This document shows positions 36,328 to 46,025 of a stretch of 64,000 nt of DNA, in pieces. The notes under the pieces were generated by a model that had not been told where the DNA came from, made no database searches, and saw only the letters and a list, made by a program, of their open reading frames with translations. This stretch comes from SIG607 sp045592625 (lineage in GTDB: Bacteria > Bacillota > Clostridia > Oscillospirales > Acutalibacteraceae): positions 1-64,000 of the forward strand of contig JAZNVC010000023.1 of NCBI GenBank assembly GCA_045592625.1, read 5' to 3'. Position numbers and translations under genes: made by a program. Within the stretch, counting starts at the first letter, position 1. Each line of letters begins with the position of its first letter.

Positions 36328-37104
36328 TTACTCAATATTTTCATCTTTGACAAAAAAAGCCGAAGGATTTTCGGGTGTGTATTGACTTAAATTAACTGTT
36401 CCCGAAACATTATTAAAATTTTCGTTTTCACACATCTTAAAAAAATGGGCTAGTTTTTCTTTAAAATACAAAACATCTCCAAAGTTTACCTTGAGACGAT
36501 TGTCAAAAAGCATTCTGATTTCATATGCATCTGTAACGTCAAGTTCATTGGCCTTCAATATAAAGCCTTCTGTTTGAGCTGAAACAGTATTAATTGCCTC
36601 AAGCTTCTTTTCATCCTCTATAATTACATAGGTATTATCTTTATTCAACCTTGATTCGCAAATAATATGTAACATATTTTCGGGCAAGCTATCATAATTT
36701 TTAAGCACCCTGCCAGTTTTATCGGTAGAATAATATTTATCTCCACAGTTATAAACAAATACCTCTTTAGCATCCTTAACCTTAATCTCAACATTTCCGT
36801 CAAGATTTTTTTCAATAGTTATGTCAGCTACAAACGGTAAAACTTTTTGAATATTGTAAAGAACGTTATTTTTATTTATTCTAAGAAGGTTTTCGCCAAT
36901 TTCAATTCCGCTGCACTTTACCAATTCGCCGCTTTCATAATATTTACTTCCTGTTGCCTTTATAGTTTTAACAGGAAAAAATACAGTAAAGGAAAGTCCG
37001 ACAAATATGGCAATAGCAAAAAGCATAAATATAATAAGTGCCAATTTCTTTTTTCTTCTTCGTTTGTTAGTTCTTCTCTTTTTCATTTTTTTAACGTTCT
37101 TCAA
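36328..37104 (-). CDS. ftsQ: Cell division protein FtsQ/DivIB
   Basis: A 258-aa bitopic membrane protein: a basic cytoplasmic start rich in Lys/Arg (1-20), one membrane segment (about 21-45), then an extracellular POTRA-like domain beginning with VKTIKATGSKYYESGELVK. It links early and late divisome proteins. The TTG at 37104 has GAGGAG 8 nt upstream and is preferred. Placement between murA and ftsZ supports the call, although overall conservation of this family is low. Confidence 0.85.
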   Translation of the reverse strand: MKNVKKMKKRRTNKRRRKKKLALIIFMLFAIAIFVGLSFTVFFPVKTIKATGSKYYESGELVKCSGIEIGENLLRINKNNVLYNIQKVLPFVADITIEKNLDGNVEIKVKDAKEVFVYNCGDKYYSTDKTGRVLKNYDSLPENMLHIICESRLNKDNTYVIIEDEKKLEAINTVSAQTEGFILKANELDVTDAYEIRMLFDNRLKVNFGDVLYFKEKLAHFFKMCENENFNNVSGTVNLSQYTPENPSAFFVKDENIE

Positions 37105-37106
37105 CT

Positions 37107-38360
37107 TTAAAACTCCTCTATATCAGCACCCAAAAGTTTTAAATTCGGGGCAAATGACTGATAACCTCGTTCAATATGATGGATATCGTTTATAATACTT
37201 TCACCCTCAGCGTTAAGAGCCGCAACCACAAGAGCTGCCCCTCCCCTTAAATCTGTGCAGCTAACCGTTTCTCCGTAAAGTTTTTTTCGTCCCCTCGAAG
37301 TAACCTTTTTACCATTTTGGTGAATATCTGCACCAAGTTTATTAAGCTCAGGAACATATCTAAATCTGTTTTCAAAAATTGTTTCATAAAGGCTGTTCTC
37401 GTCGGGTAGTTTAGAAAACATAGCCACAACAAGCGGACCTGCATCGGTTGGGAAAGCCGGATATACGTCGGTTACCGTAACACCCGATGCTTTAAGACAA
37501 CCAGAACATTTCATATAAACGCTGTTATTTTTTACCTTTAAATCGCATCCGATTTTATCAAAAAACTTTAAAATCGTATGCATATTATAAGCGGGACAAT
37601 CTGTTATTTCTATATTTCCGCCAGTACTTGCCGCCGCCGAAAGAAAGGTTGCCGCTACGATTCTATCACTCATAACCGTGTGTTCCACACTGTGAAGACT
37701 AGGCACACCTTGTATTATAACAGTATCAGAGCCCGCACCTTTTATATGTGCTCCCGCTCCGTTTAAAAAATCTGCCAAATCACTGATTTCGGGTTCACTT
37801 GCCGCACCGTGAATAACGGTTGTTCCTCTGGCAAGGCAGGAAGCAATCATAATATTTTCAGTCGCTCCTACACTGGGGAAACGAAGATATATTTCACTGC
37901 CAACTAAACCGTTATGACACTTACAATTCAAAACCCCGTTTTCTTCTTTTATGTTTACGCCAAGCTGTCTAAGAGCTGTTAGGTGCATATCTATAGGTCT
38001 GGGACCAAGTTCACAGCCACCCGGACTGCTTATTACCGCCTTACCCATTCTGGCTATTATTGCTCCTAAAAAGACAATAGAGGAACGCATTTCACCCGAA
38101 AGGTCTTTGCCAACCTCAAAATTAGCCGCATCGGCAGAATCTACTATAACAGTATTTTCATCTCTAACACATACACAGCCTAACTTAACAAGAATTTTCA
38201 ATGCAGCGTCCACATCGCTCAAATTGGGACAATTATGTATAACACTTTTATTTTTAATAAGCAATGTTGCAGCAAGTATAGGTAATGCACTGTTTTTTGC
38301 ACCTTGCAGTTTAATACTGCCTTCTATTTTATTCCCACCGATAACTCTATAGGAATTCAT
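37107..38360 (-). CDS. murA: UDP-N-acetylglucosamine 1-carboxyvinyltransferase
   Basis: First committed step of peptidoglycan synthesis: transfer of enolpyruvate from PEP to UDP-GlcNAc. The 417-aa protein has the catalytic Cys116 in PGGCELGPRPID, so it is predicted to be fosfomycin-sensitive. The N-terminal GGNKIEGSIKLQGAKNSALP is typical. The ATG at 38360 has GGGGTG upstream; the longer frame is not used. It sits between murG and ftsQ. Confidence 0.96.
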   Translation of the reverse strand: MNSYRVIGGNKIEGSIKLQGAKNSALPILAATLLIKNKSVIHNCPNLSDVDAALKILVKLGCVCVRDENTVIVDSADAANFEVGKDLSGEMRSSIVFLGAIIARMGKAVISSPGGCELGPRPIDMHLTALRQLGVNIKEENGVLNCKCHNGLVGSEIYLRFPSVGATENIMIASCLARGTTVIHGAASEPEISDLADFLNGAGAHIKGAGSDTVIIQGVPSLHSVEHTVMSDRIVAATFLSAAASTGGNIEITDCPAYNMHTILKFFDKIGCDLKVKNNSVYMKCSGCLKASGVTVTDVYPAFPTDAGPLVVAMFSKLPDENSLYETIFENRFRYVPELNKLGADIHQNGKKVTSRGRKKLYGETVSCTDLRGGAALVVAALNAEGESIINDIHHIERGYQSFAPNLKLLGADIEEF

Positions 38361-38425
38361 ATTTGCACCCCGCATATCTAATAAACAATTATACTTCATA
38401 ATATGCGGTTTGCATTTTTTCGTTA

Positions 38426-39535
38426 TTAAGAATTTACCAGTTCCATAATCACCTTGTATATGCGCTCATTAGCATCATCAATGGCGACCTTTTCTGCATT
38501 TTTGCTCATTTCTTTTAATTTATTATCATCATATAGTAAAGTTTCAACAGTAGATATAAGTTTTTCACCATTTAATTCATTTTCTTCTATAACTTCAGCC
38601 GCACCGGCATTTTTAAGGGTCATGGCATTATGAAACTGATGATTTTCTGCCACGTAAGGAGAAGGTATAAGGATTGATGGTTTTCTACATACTGTAAGTT
38701 CGCTGAGTGTTATAGCTCCTGCTCTGCAAATTACTATATCTGCGGCCGCCATACACACATCCATATCCTTAATATATTCTCTTAAATCTATATTTTGACT
38801 TAGTTTTGTATCACTCAGTTTGGACTTCATATCCTCATAATTTGCCTTACCTGCTGCATGAATGTGATAATATTTACCACTTTGATTATGATATTTTATA
38901 AGTTCAACTACAGAATTATTTATCTTTTCAGCCCCAAGACTTCCGCCAAAGGAAAGAATAACAGGTTTATTATCAACTCCGAGTTTAGCTCTTGCTTGGT
39001 CTCTGCTTATTTTTGTAAGCTCAGGTCTTACAGGATTGCCCACTATATCGGGCTTTTTGTTAAGTTTAAACCTTTTTTCTGCTTCAGGAATTGCCAACAT
39101 AACTCTGTCAACGTCAGCACAAAGCATTTTGTTAGTCATACCGGGATAGGCATTCTGCTCGTGAATAGCTGTTTTAAAGCCAAGTTTTGCAGCCTGACTG
39201 AGCACAGGACCGCTTACATATCCTCCCGTACCTATTACAATGTCGGGATTAAGTTTTTTAAGAAGTTTTCTGGCTTTCATCGAAGCCGTAACAGCACATA
39301 CAGCTGCTTTAACGTTTTTAGCAATATTGACGGGAGTTAAACTTCTCTGAAATCCCGAAACCTCAATACTGTAAAAATCATAACCCTTTTCGGGAACCAG
39401 CTTAGCCTCAAGTTTTTTAGAGGTTCCTATATAGCTGATTTTGGTATTGGGATGCTTTTCTTTAATATATCCCGCAACTGCCAGTGCAGGATTTATGTGT
39501 CCTGCGGTGCCACCGCCTGCAAAAAGAATATGCAT
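38426..39535 (-). CDS. murG: MurG, lipid II synthase (GlcNAc transferase)
   Basis: Adds GlcNAc to lipid I at the inner face of the membrane to give lipid II. The 369-aa GT28 protein has the N-terminal GGGTAGHINPALA loop, GTGGYVSGP, and the C-terminal UDP-GlcNAc site CRAGAITLSELTVCRKPSIL...HQ. It starts 8 nt after ftsW. Confidence 0.97.
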   Translation of the reverse strand: MHILFAGGGTAGHINPALAVAGYIKEKHPNTKISYIGTSKKLEAKLVPEKGYDFYSIEVSGFQRSLTPVNIAKNVKAAVCAVTASMKARKLLKKLNPDIVIGTGGYVSGPVLSQAAKLGFKTAIHEQNAYPGMTNKMLCADVDRVMLAIPEAEKRFKLNKKPDIVGNPVRPELTKISRDQARAKLGVDNKPVILSFGGSLGAEKINNSVVELIKYHNQSGKYYHIHAAGKANYEDMKSKLSDTKLSQNIDLREYIKDMDVCMAAADIVICRAGAITLSELTVCRKPSILIPSPYVAENHQFHNAMTLKNAGAAEVIEENELNGEKLISTVETLLYDDNKLKEMSKNAEKVAIDDANERIYKVIMELVNS

Positions 39536-39543
39536 AATTTTAC

Positions 39544-40695
39544 CTACACTTTCTCTAAATTAGCACTTCGTGAAATTGATAGAACAATCCCCATTTCAGC
39601 CAATAGAATAATTAGAGCCGTACCTCCGTAACTGAAGAACGGAAGGCTTATTCCAGTATTTGGTATGGTATTTGTAACAACCATTATATTAAGTGCTGCC
39701 TGAAGAGCCACCTGAAAGGAAAGTCCTACGGCCATAAGAGATGAAAATTTATCCGGAGAATGCATTGCTATTACAAAGCCACGCCATATAAGCAAACAGA
39801 AAAGAACTACTATTATCATAGCACCGATAAGACCGAGTTCTTCACTGACGATTGCAAAAATAAAGTCGTTATGAGGTTCGGGAAGCCAAGAATATTTCTG
39901 TCTTGATTGTCCGATTCCTCTGCCTAAAAGACCGCCTGAGCCTATAGCTAACAAGGACTGTATAGTCTGATAACCTTTACCTGCCGCATCTGACCAAGGG
40001 TCAAGCCAATAGGTAAAACGGCTGGATGCGTAATCAACAAGACCCGTAACCACAAACAAAACAACTGCAGTTACTGCCACTCCTGCCCCCATTACGATAT
40101 ACCTTACCGCAAGACCGCCAACTATCATTAGTACAACACCGATAAAAAGTATAAGAACGGTAGCGGATAGATGGGTTTCCACAACAACCAGACCGCACAC
40201 AACAGCAAGAACGAATAGCAAAGTGATAACAAACTTAAAATTAGACATAAGTTTATGATACTTGGCTATAAGATGTGAAAAAAGTGCAATTATTGCAAAT
40301 TTTGCAATTTCCGACGGCTGAAAGGTTATAGGCCCTAATACAAGCCAACGTTTATGCTCCATTCCTTCCACCATTGGAGGTAACGCAAGTACCAATACAA
40401 GCAAAACAATACCAACAACATAAATAGGAACAGCAAGTTTTCTATATACTTTAACGTCTATACGGGATAGAGCAAACATTATTACTATACCAACAACAGC
40501 AAATATTGCCTGTCTTATAATAAAGTGATAGCTGTTGTCAAAACGTGCGTAGCTATAAGCGTAGCTGGCAGAAAAAAGCATAACAAGGCCGATTGAAAGT
40601 AATATAAGAACCAAAGAAAGAAAGCCAAAATCCAACTTTCCTTCCCTGTATATACCCATTTTTTTAAGCAACTTAGCATACAGGCCTTCGTGCAT
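39544..40695 (-). CDS. ftsW: FtsW/SpoVE family lipid II polymerase
   Basis: A 383-aa SEDS-family membrane protein with about ten membrane segments. Family features include TFQPSEIAKFAIIALFSHLIAKY, VVVETHLSATVLI and ISLPFFSYGGTALIILLAEMGI near the C-terminus. It polymerises septal glycan together with the class B PBP encoded upstream. In this position and phylum SpoVE (spore cortex) is an equally possible name. The ATG at 40695 has GGAGTG 6 nt upstream. Confidence 0.93.
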   Translation of the reverse strand: MHEGLYAKLLKKMGIYREGKLDFGFLSLVLILLSIGLVMLFSASYAYSYARFDNSYHFIIRQAIFAVVGIVIMFALSRIDVKVYRKLAVPIYVVGIVLLVLVLALPPMVEGMEHKRWLVLGPITFQPSEIAKFAIIALFSHLIAKYHKLMSNFKFVITLLFVLAVVCGLVVVETHLSATVLILFIGVVLMIVGGLAVRYIVMGAGVAVTAVVLFVVTGLVDYASSRFTYWLDPWSDAAGKGYQTIQSLLAIGSGGLLGRGIGQSRQKYSWLPEPHNDFIFAIVSEELGLIGAMIIVVLFCLLIWRGFVIAMHSPDKFSSLMAVGLSFQVALQAALNIMVVTNTIPNTGISLPFFSYGGTALIILLAEMGIVLSISRSANLEKV

Positions 40696-40719
40696 TATAT
40701 CCACTCCGTAAAAATCAGT

Positions 40720-41733
40720 TTAAAAAATAAAGGGAAGAACTGCCAAAACAGCTCCGATAAATCCTACTGCAGAAAAAATGAAAACAACCTTTTCTTCACT
40801 CCAACCAACCATTTCAAAATGATGGTGAATAGGACTCATTTTAAAAATACGTTTTTTGGTAAGTTTATAGCAAGTTACCTGTAAAACTACAGAGAAAGCT
40901 TCAAGAAGATATACAATACCTATAGCTATAAGAAGTATAGGTCTTTCGGTAGCAAAAGCAAGAGCAACTACTGCACCGCCAATGAACATAGAACCTGTAT
41001 CGCCCATAAACACCTTTGCGGGATGCATATTCCATACCAAAAATCCGCCGCAAGTACCCGCTAATGCCGACGCATAAACATTTACTCCCATAAGAGAAGA
41101 AATTCCCGCAATAATCATAAACGCACAGCCTGCCACAAGAGTAACAGAAGAAGCAAGTCCGTCAAGACCGTCGGTAAGATTAACCGCATTAACAAAGCCG
41201 TAAACAAAGAAAAATGCTATAGGCCAAAATATAAGTCCGAAGCCGCTTGTAATATCAACACTGCCAAAGGGTGTCCAGGTTGTTTTCATACCCGAAAGAG
41301 CAAGAGATAAAAGATAAAGTGCGGTAACAAGCCCCTGTATGAAGGTCTTTTGCTTTGCCGTAAGACCAAGATTACGTTTTTTTACAACCTTAATATAATC
41401 GTCTAAAAAACCGATAAAGCCCATTGCAAAAGCAAGAACCACACCCGAAACAAACATAGGAAGTTTTTTGTTATCCGAAAGTTCTGCAATAAACTCTCCT
41501 TTTATTATAGCCGAAAAAGCAATGCTTATAATAATAGAAGCCAAAACGGCAATCATCATCATAATACCGCCCATAGTGGGTGTACCCTGCTTATTTTTAT
41601 GCCAAGAAGGGCCAATATCAAGTATAGTTTGACCGAATTTAAGCTTATGAAGGAACGGAATGACCTTAAAACCTAAAAGAGCCGTAATACCAAAAGATAA
41701 AAGGGCTGTAATTATAGGGGTGATATCTTTCAT
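40720..41733 (-). CDS. mraY: MraY, phospho-MurNAc-pentapeptide transferase
   Basis: Makes lipid I from UDP-MurNAc-pentapeptide and undecaprenyl phosphate. The 337-aa membrane protein has the catalytic aspartate motifs GFLDDYIK, NLTDGLDGLA and FMGDTGS, and the HHHFE cytoplasmic loop. About ten membrane segments are visible. It starts 4 nt after murE, without an intervening murF. Confidence 0.97.
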   Translation of the reverse strand: MKDITPIITALLSFGITALLGFKVIPFLHKLKFGQTILDIGPSWHKNKQGTPTMGGIMMMIAVLASIIISIAFSAIIKGEFIAELSDNKKLPMFVSGVVLAFAMGFIGFLDDYIKVVKKRNLGLTAKQKTFIQGLVTALYLLSLALSGMKTTWTPFGSVDITSGFGLIFWPIAFFFVYGFVNAVNLTDGLDGLASSVTLVAGCAFMIIAGISSLMGVNVYASALAGTCGGFLVWNMHPAKVFMGDTGSMFIGGAVVALAFATERPILLIAIGIVYLLEAFSVVLQVTCYKLTKKRIFKMSPIHHHFEMVGWSEEKVVFIFSAVGFIGAVLAVLPFIF

Positions 41734-41737
41734 TATT

Positions 41738-43165
41738 TTACACTTCCTGTCTTTCTATTAAAGCTTCATTGACCACTTCACGCTCATCAAGATGAATGGT
41801 TTTATCTTTTAAAATCTGATAGGTTTCGTGACCTTTGCCTGCAAGAATTATTATATCATCTTTTTTGGCATTTTTAACAGCAAATTTTATTGCTTCAATT
41901 CGGTTTTCAATAATCTTATATTCAGTGTTATGCTTTTTGACACCTTCAACTATATCTTCAATTATTTTCAAAGGCTCTTCACTTCTGGGATTATCACTTG
42001 TTACTATTACATAATCGGATTTTATAGCAGCAATTTCACCCATTATAGGACGTTTAGTTTTATCCCTGTCTCCGCCGCAACCGAAAAGAACAATAAGTCT
42101 TCCCTTTTTAAGTTCATTAAAGGTGTTTAAGATATTTTCAAGTCCGTCAGGTGTATGTGCGTAATCTATTATTACGGTAAAGTCAAATGGATTTTTAACA
42201 ACCTCCGCTCTTCCCTTTATACCGTCCCCAGCATTTAGTGCCGATTGTATAATTTCGGGAGAAATGCCCAATTCAAGAGCACTAACAGCAGCAGACATCG
42301 TGTTATAAACAGTAAATTTACCACCTGTGCTCATAGAAAATTCCATACCTACTTTGCCATCAAGCAAGAAGTTTACCCCATCGGCACGGTAATCAATATT
42401 TTTAGCGGTAAAATCAGCATTTCTTTCTGCAGATACCTTAATAACGTTACACTCAAGACCGTTTATAAGCTTTTCGCACCATATATCATCGGAATTAACA
42501 ACTGCAGTTTTACACATTGAAAACAGTTTCTTCTTGGCTTCAAGATAGTTTTCCATAGTAATATGATAATCGAGATGGTCTTGAGTAAGATTTGTAAACA
42601 CACACACTTCAAAATCAATACCATAAACTCTTTTTTGGTCAAGGGCGTGAGATGAAACCTCCATAACAGCGGCGGTACAACCTTCATCTACCATATGTCT
42701 AAACAAAGAGTTAAGTTCATAACAGTTAGGAGTGGTACGCTCGGTAGGAACGATTTGGTCGCCTATCATATTTTGAATAGTACCAATAAGACCAACCTTT
42801 TGGCTATTTGCCTCAAAAATGTTTTTAAGCATATAGGTTACCGAGGTTTTGCCATTAGTTCCTGTAACACCTATTAGTTTTAATTCTTTAGCCGGGTTAT
42901 TAAACCAGTTAGCCGACATCACGGCATAAGCGGCATGGGTATCCTCTACTATAAGGTCAATGCCGCTTCCTGTATTTTTTTCTGCAATTATTACCGCAGC
43001 ACCCTTATCTTTTGCACAAAGAGCAAAATTATGTCCGTCATTAACGGCACCTACTATGCAAATATAGGCAAAGCCTTCTTGCACCTGTCTTGAATCGGCA
43101 GTAATTCCTTTTATTTCTATGTCTGCAAATTCGCCGTTTACAATAAGTAAATCCTTTAGTAACAT
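41738..43165 (-). CDS. murE: MurE, UDP-MurNAc-tripeptide synthetase (meso-DAP type)
   Basis: Adds the third residue of the stem peptide. The 475-aa Mur ligase has the ATP loop GVTGTNGKTSVTY and the amino-acid selecting loop SDNPRSEEP; DNPR is the signature for meso-diaminopimelate. So the peptidoglycan is of the DAP type. The ATG at 43165 (AAAAGAGGTAA upstream) is preferred over the longer frame, which overlaps the upstream PBP gene. The gap to the PBP gene is 13 nt. Confidence 0.96.
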   Translation of the reverse strand: MLLKDLLIVNGEFADIEIKGITADSRQVQEGFAYICIVGAVNDGHNFALCAKDKGAAVIIAEKNTGSGIDLIVEDTHAAYAVMSANWFNNPAKELKLIGVTGTNGKTSVTYMLKNIFEANSQKVGLIGTIQNMIGDQIVPTERTTPNCYELNSLFRHMVDEGCTAAVMEVSSHALDQKRVYGIDFEVCVFTNLTQDHLDYHITMENYLEAKKKLFSMCKTAVVNSDDIWCEKLINGLECNVIKVSAERNADFTAKNIDYRADGVNFLLDGKVGMEFSMSTGGKFTVYNTMSAAVSALELGISPEIIQSALNAGDGIKGRAEVVKNPFDFTVIIDYAHTPDGLENILNTFNELKKGRLIVLFGCGGDRDKTKRPIMGEIAAIKSDYVIVTSDNPRSEEPLKIIEDIVEGVKKHNTEYKIIENRIEAIKFAVKNAKKDDIIILAGKGHETYQILKDKTIHLDEREVVNEALIERQEV

Positions 43166-43178
43166 TTTATTACCTCTT

Positions 43179-45437
43179 TTACTCGGGTATAAAATCTGTA
43201 ACGTTATCGTCACGGAAATAAACCGTAATACTTGTTCCTCTTTTTACTTTTTCTCCCGCTTTAATACTCTGACTATATGCATATGTGTTTGCATTTTCAA
43301 GGGTATTTCCTGCAAACTTAACGTTAACTCCGCTATTAGCAGCAGCAATATTAACTTGATTTACCGTCATTGTATCAAAGTTAGGTACTGTCACCATTTC
43401 TTCAGCCATTGCCTCTTCATCGGTATATAAAATCACAAGACCGCCGGAATAAAGAGTATCTGTAGAAGCGGGAAGTTGAGAGATAACCTTTTCACCGTTA
43501 CCCACAACCTTATAAATAAGGTCAGCATTGGTTATTTTGTTTTTTGCTTCACTTATACTTAGTCCCGTAACTGCCGGAACAGGAATAGCACGTTTGGAAA
43601 GTTCCTCTTGGCTATAGTGGGGTTCGTAGCCTAAATAAGGAAGAATTTCACTTAATATTGCACTTGCAACAGGTGCCGAAATCGTACCGCCGTATATACT
43701 GCCTGCAGTTGGTTCGTCAAGTAAAACCAGTATAGCTATTTCGGGATTTTCAATAGGTGCAACACCTACGTAAGAAGCTATGTAAAGACCTCTTTGATTA
43801 GTTTCGTTCATTCGGTCAATTTTTTCACTGGTACCAGTTTTACCGCCTGTTCTATATCCTGCAACATAAGCATTTTTAGCACCGCCGTTAACAACGACCT
43901 CCATTGCTTCTCTAAGCTTTGCAGAGGTTTCGGCAGATACTACCTGACGCTTATAATCGCTGGATGCGGACTCAACAACATTTCCCTCTCCGTCAACAAC
44001 CTTTTCAACAACGTGAGGCTTTACCAGATAACCGCCGTTTACAGCTGCAGAGGTTGCTGCAAGCATCTGCATCGGTGTTATTTTAAAGGTCTGACCGAAG
44101 GATGCCGAAGCAAGTTCAACGGGACCCATTTTTGACTCGGAATAATAAATAGAACCGGTTTCTCCGGGTATATCTACGCCTGTTTTTGTAGTAAACCCAA
44201 ATGCTTCAAAATATTTTGAAAATGTTTTTGAACCTAAAGCCTGACCTATGGTAATAAACGCAGGGTTACAGGAGTTACTCATTGCAGTATAAAGGTTCTG
44301 CACTCCGTGGCCTGTTTTTTTGTGACAGTCATAGGGCTGACCTGCTACCTGAGTGTGACCCACACAGGAAAAGGAAGAATTTGGGGTAACCACATTTTCC
44401 TCCAAAGCGGCAGCAGCAGTAAATATTTTAAAAACAGAACCGGGCTCATAGGCATCGGACACAGACTTATTACGCCATTGACGGTTTCTTAGTTCGCTAA
44501 GCTTTGTGGTTCTTTCCTCTCCTGTTAAAGAATCAACCGTCAGCATATCACTTTTTGAAAGTGTAAAGGGCTTATTGGGGTCAAAATCTCCCGTAACCGC
44601 CATAGCCAATATAGCTCCAGTATTAACGTTCATAACCACCGCTACGCCACGTTCGTTACATTTGTTGTCTTCAACAGCCTGTTTAAGCTGTTTTTCTGCA
44701 ACATACTGAATATAGTTATCAATAGTAAGTACAAGAGAATTGCCTTGTTTTGCTTCCTCTACCATTTCGTAGGTAAAAGGCATATCAACTCCGTATGCTG
44801 TTTTTGCGGCAACTACCCTTCCCGGCTCACCGGTAAGTGCAGTATCGTAATAACTTTCAATTCCAGCAAGGCCCTGTTCATCATCTCCCACAAAACCAAG
44901 AACAACAGAAGCAAGGCTATTGTTAGGATAATAACGCATAGTTGTTTCGTCAAGACCTATGTATTTGGTAAGTTCAAAATCCTTATTGGCGGTTATAAAT
45001 TCTCTTACTTTATCAGCAGTAGCTTTATCAACCTTTTTCTGAACAGTTACATAATAGGATTTTTTGCCGGTATCTTCATAAATCTCGTTTCTGTCTGCCG
45101 AAAGAATTGAAGAAAGACCATCGGCAATAAGATTTCTAACCTGTTCTTTACGGTTAGCATCACTTAGTTTGTTAATTCCGTTAGGAGTTATATATACCGT
45201 CCAAGCAGTAGTACTTGTAGCAAGTACATTCATATTTTTATCGTATATATTTCCTCTTGGAGCAGTTATAAGACTATCATAAAGCTGTTGTTCAGAAGCA
45301 AGACCTTGGTACTTTTCACCTTTTATAAGCATAATATACGAAAGTCTATAGCCTGATACACCAACAGTAATTATTATTACGCAAAGGAGGACTGTAAACA
45401 TTCTTTGAAGCATTCTTTTGTTAGGTTTACTAGCCAT
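43179..45437 (-). CDS. spoVD: Class B penicillin-binding protein with PASTA domains (SpoVD/FtsI)
   Basis: A transpeptidase that crosslinks septal or spore cortex peptidoglycan. The 752-aa protein has one N-terminal membrane segment (about 10-36), a PBP dimerisation domain starting at APRGNIYD, and the transpeptidase with SVFK (Ser334), SCN (389-391) and KTG (533-535). Two C-terminal PASTA repeats (about 630-745) follow. The ATG at 45437 has GAGGG in front. Two PASTA repeats and the dcw location fit both PbpB and SpoVD; the choice is not certain. Confidence 0.93.
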   Translation of the reverse strand: MASKPNKRMLQRMFTVLLCVIIITVGVSGYRLSYIMLIKGEKYQGLASEQQLYDSLITAPRGNIYDKNMNVLATSTTAWTVYITPNGINKLSDANRKEQVRNLIADGLSSILSADRNEIYEDTGKKSYYVTVQKKVDKATADKVREFITANKDFELTKYIGLDETTMRYYPNNSLASVVLGFVGDDEQGLAGIESYYDTALTGEPGRVVAAKTAYGVDMPFTYEMVEEAKQGNSLVLTIDNYIQYVAEKQLKQAVEDNKCNERGVAVVMNVNTGAILAMAVTGDFDPNKPFTLSKSDMLTVDSLTGEERTTKLSELRNRQWRNKSVSDAYEPGSVFKIFTAAAALEENVVTPNSSFSCVGHTQVAGQPYDCHKKTGHGVQNLYTAMSNSCNPAFITIGQALGSKTFSKYFEAFGFTTKTGVDIPGETGSIYYSESKMGPVELASASFGQTFKITPMQMLAATSAAVNGGYLVKPHVVEKVVDGEGNVVESASSDYKRQVVSAETSAKLREAMEVVVNGGAKNAYVAGYRTGGKTGTSEKIDRMNETNQRGLYIASYVGVAPIENPEIAILVLLDEPTAGSIYGGTISAPVASAILSEILPYLGYEPHYSQEELSKRAIPVPAVTGLSISEAKNKITNADLIYKVVGNGEKVISQLPASTDTLYSGGLVILYTDEEAMAEEMVTVPNFDTMTVNQVNIAAANSGVNVKFAGNTLENANTYAYSQSIKAGEKVKRGTSITVYFRDDNVTDFIPE

Positions 45438-45545
45438 ACTTTCCCTCTTTTCATATACATCAAAAACGCTTGAAACGAGAGTTGAATTTTTCAACTCCCG
45501 TATCTTTATTTATATTATACAGCATATACTTCTATGCGGCAACAT

Positions 45546-46019
45546 TTATTTATTTGATGTTAAAATTTTTCCTTCTTTATTTCTAGCCATATTTTTATCG
45601 TTCACGCGAATATAAACAACTTGATTTTGGTCAAGCTTTCTCATTCCAAGTTCGGTGGCTTCTGATTCAAGATTAATATAGGAAATCCTGTTTTCATACT
45701 CCATCTGCAAGGCAACACATTCGCTTTGCTTTTCATTAAGTAATGTTTTTGCTTCATTTATATTACTATTAAGCTCGTTAACCCTGATTCTCATACATAA
45801 ATTAGCACAAAGAGCTCCTACCAGCACAACAGTAGCAAAAATAGCAAACGCACTACTTGAAACTCTAAGCTTTGCAGCACTTTTTTTGCTGCTTTTTTTT
45901 GTATTTTGAGAAGGCATTTTTATAACGTTATCTTTTGATACAGGCTCAGGTTTTGCTTTGGGCATAAACATCTGAAAATCGTATGCAAGAGCATCGTTAT
46001 AATACTTAAGATTGTTCAT
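45546..46019 (-). CDS. ftsL: FtsL-like septum protein
   Basis: A 157-aa small bitopic membrane protein: a Lys-rich cytoplasmic part with low complexity (residues 25-50), one membrane segment (about 56-75), and a coiled-coil (about 78-120). Size, topology and position between rsmH and the class B PBP fit FtsL, which forms a complex with FtsQ and the PBP. Sequence conservation of this family is poor, so the call rests mainly on context. Confidence 0.8.
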   Translation of the reverse strand: MNNLKYYNDALAYDFQMFMPKAKPEPVSKDNVIKMPSQNTKKSSKKSAAKLRVSSSAFAIFATVVLVGALCANLCMRIRVNELNSNINEAKTLLNEKQSECVALQMEYENRISYINLESEATELGMRKLDQNQVVYIRVNDKNMARNKEGKILTSNK

Positions 46020-46025
46020 TTTGCC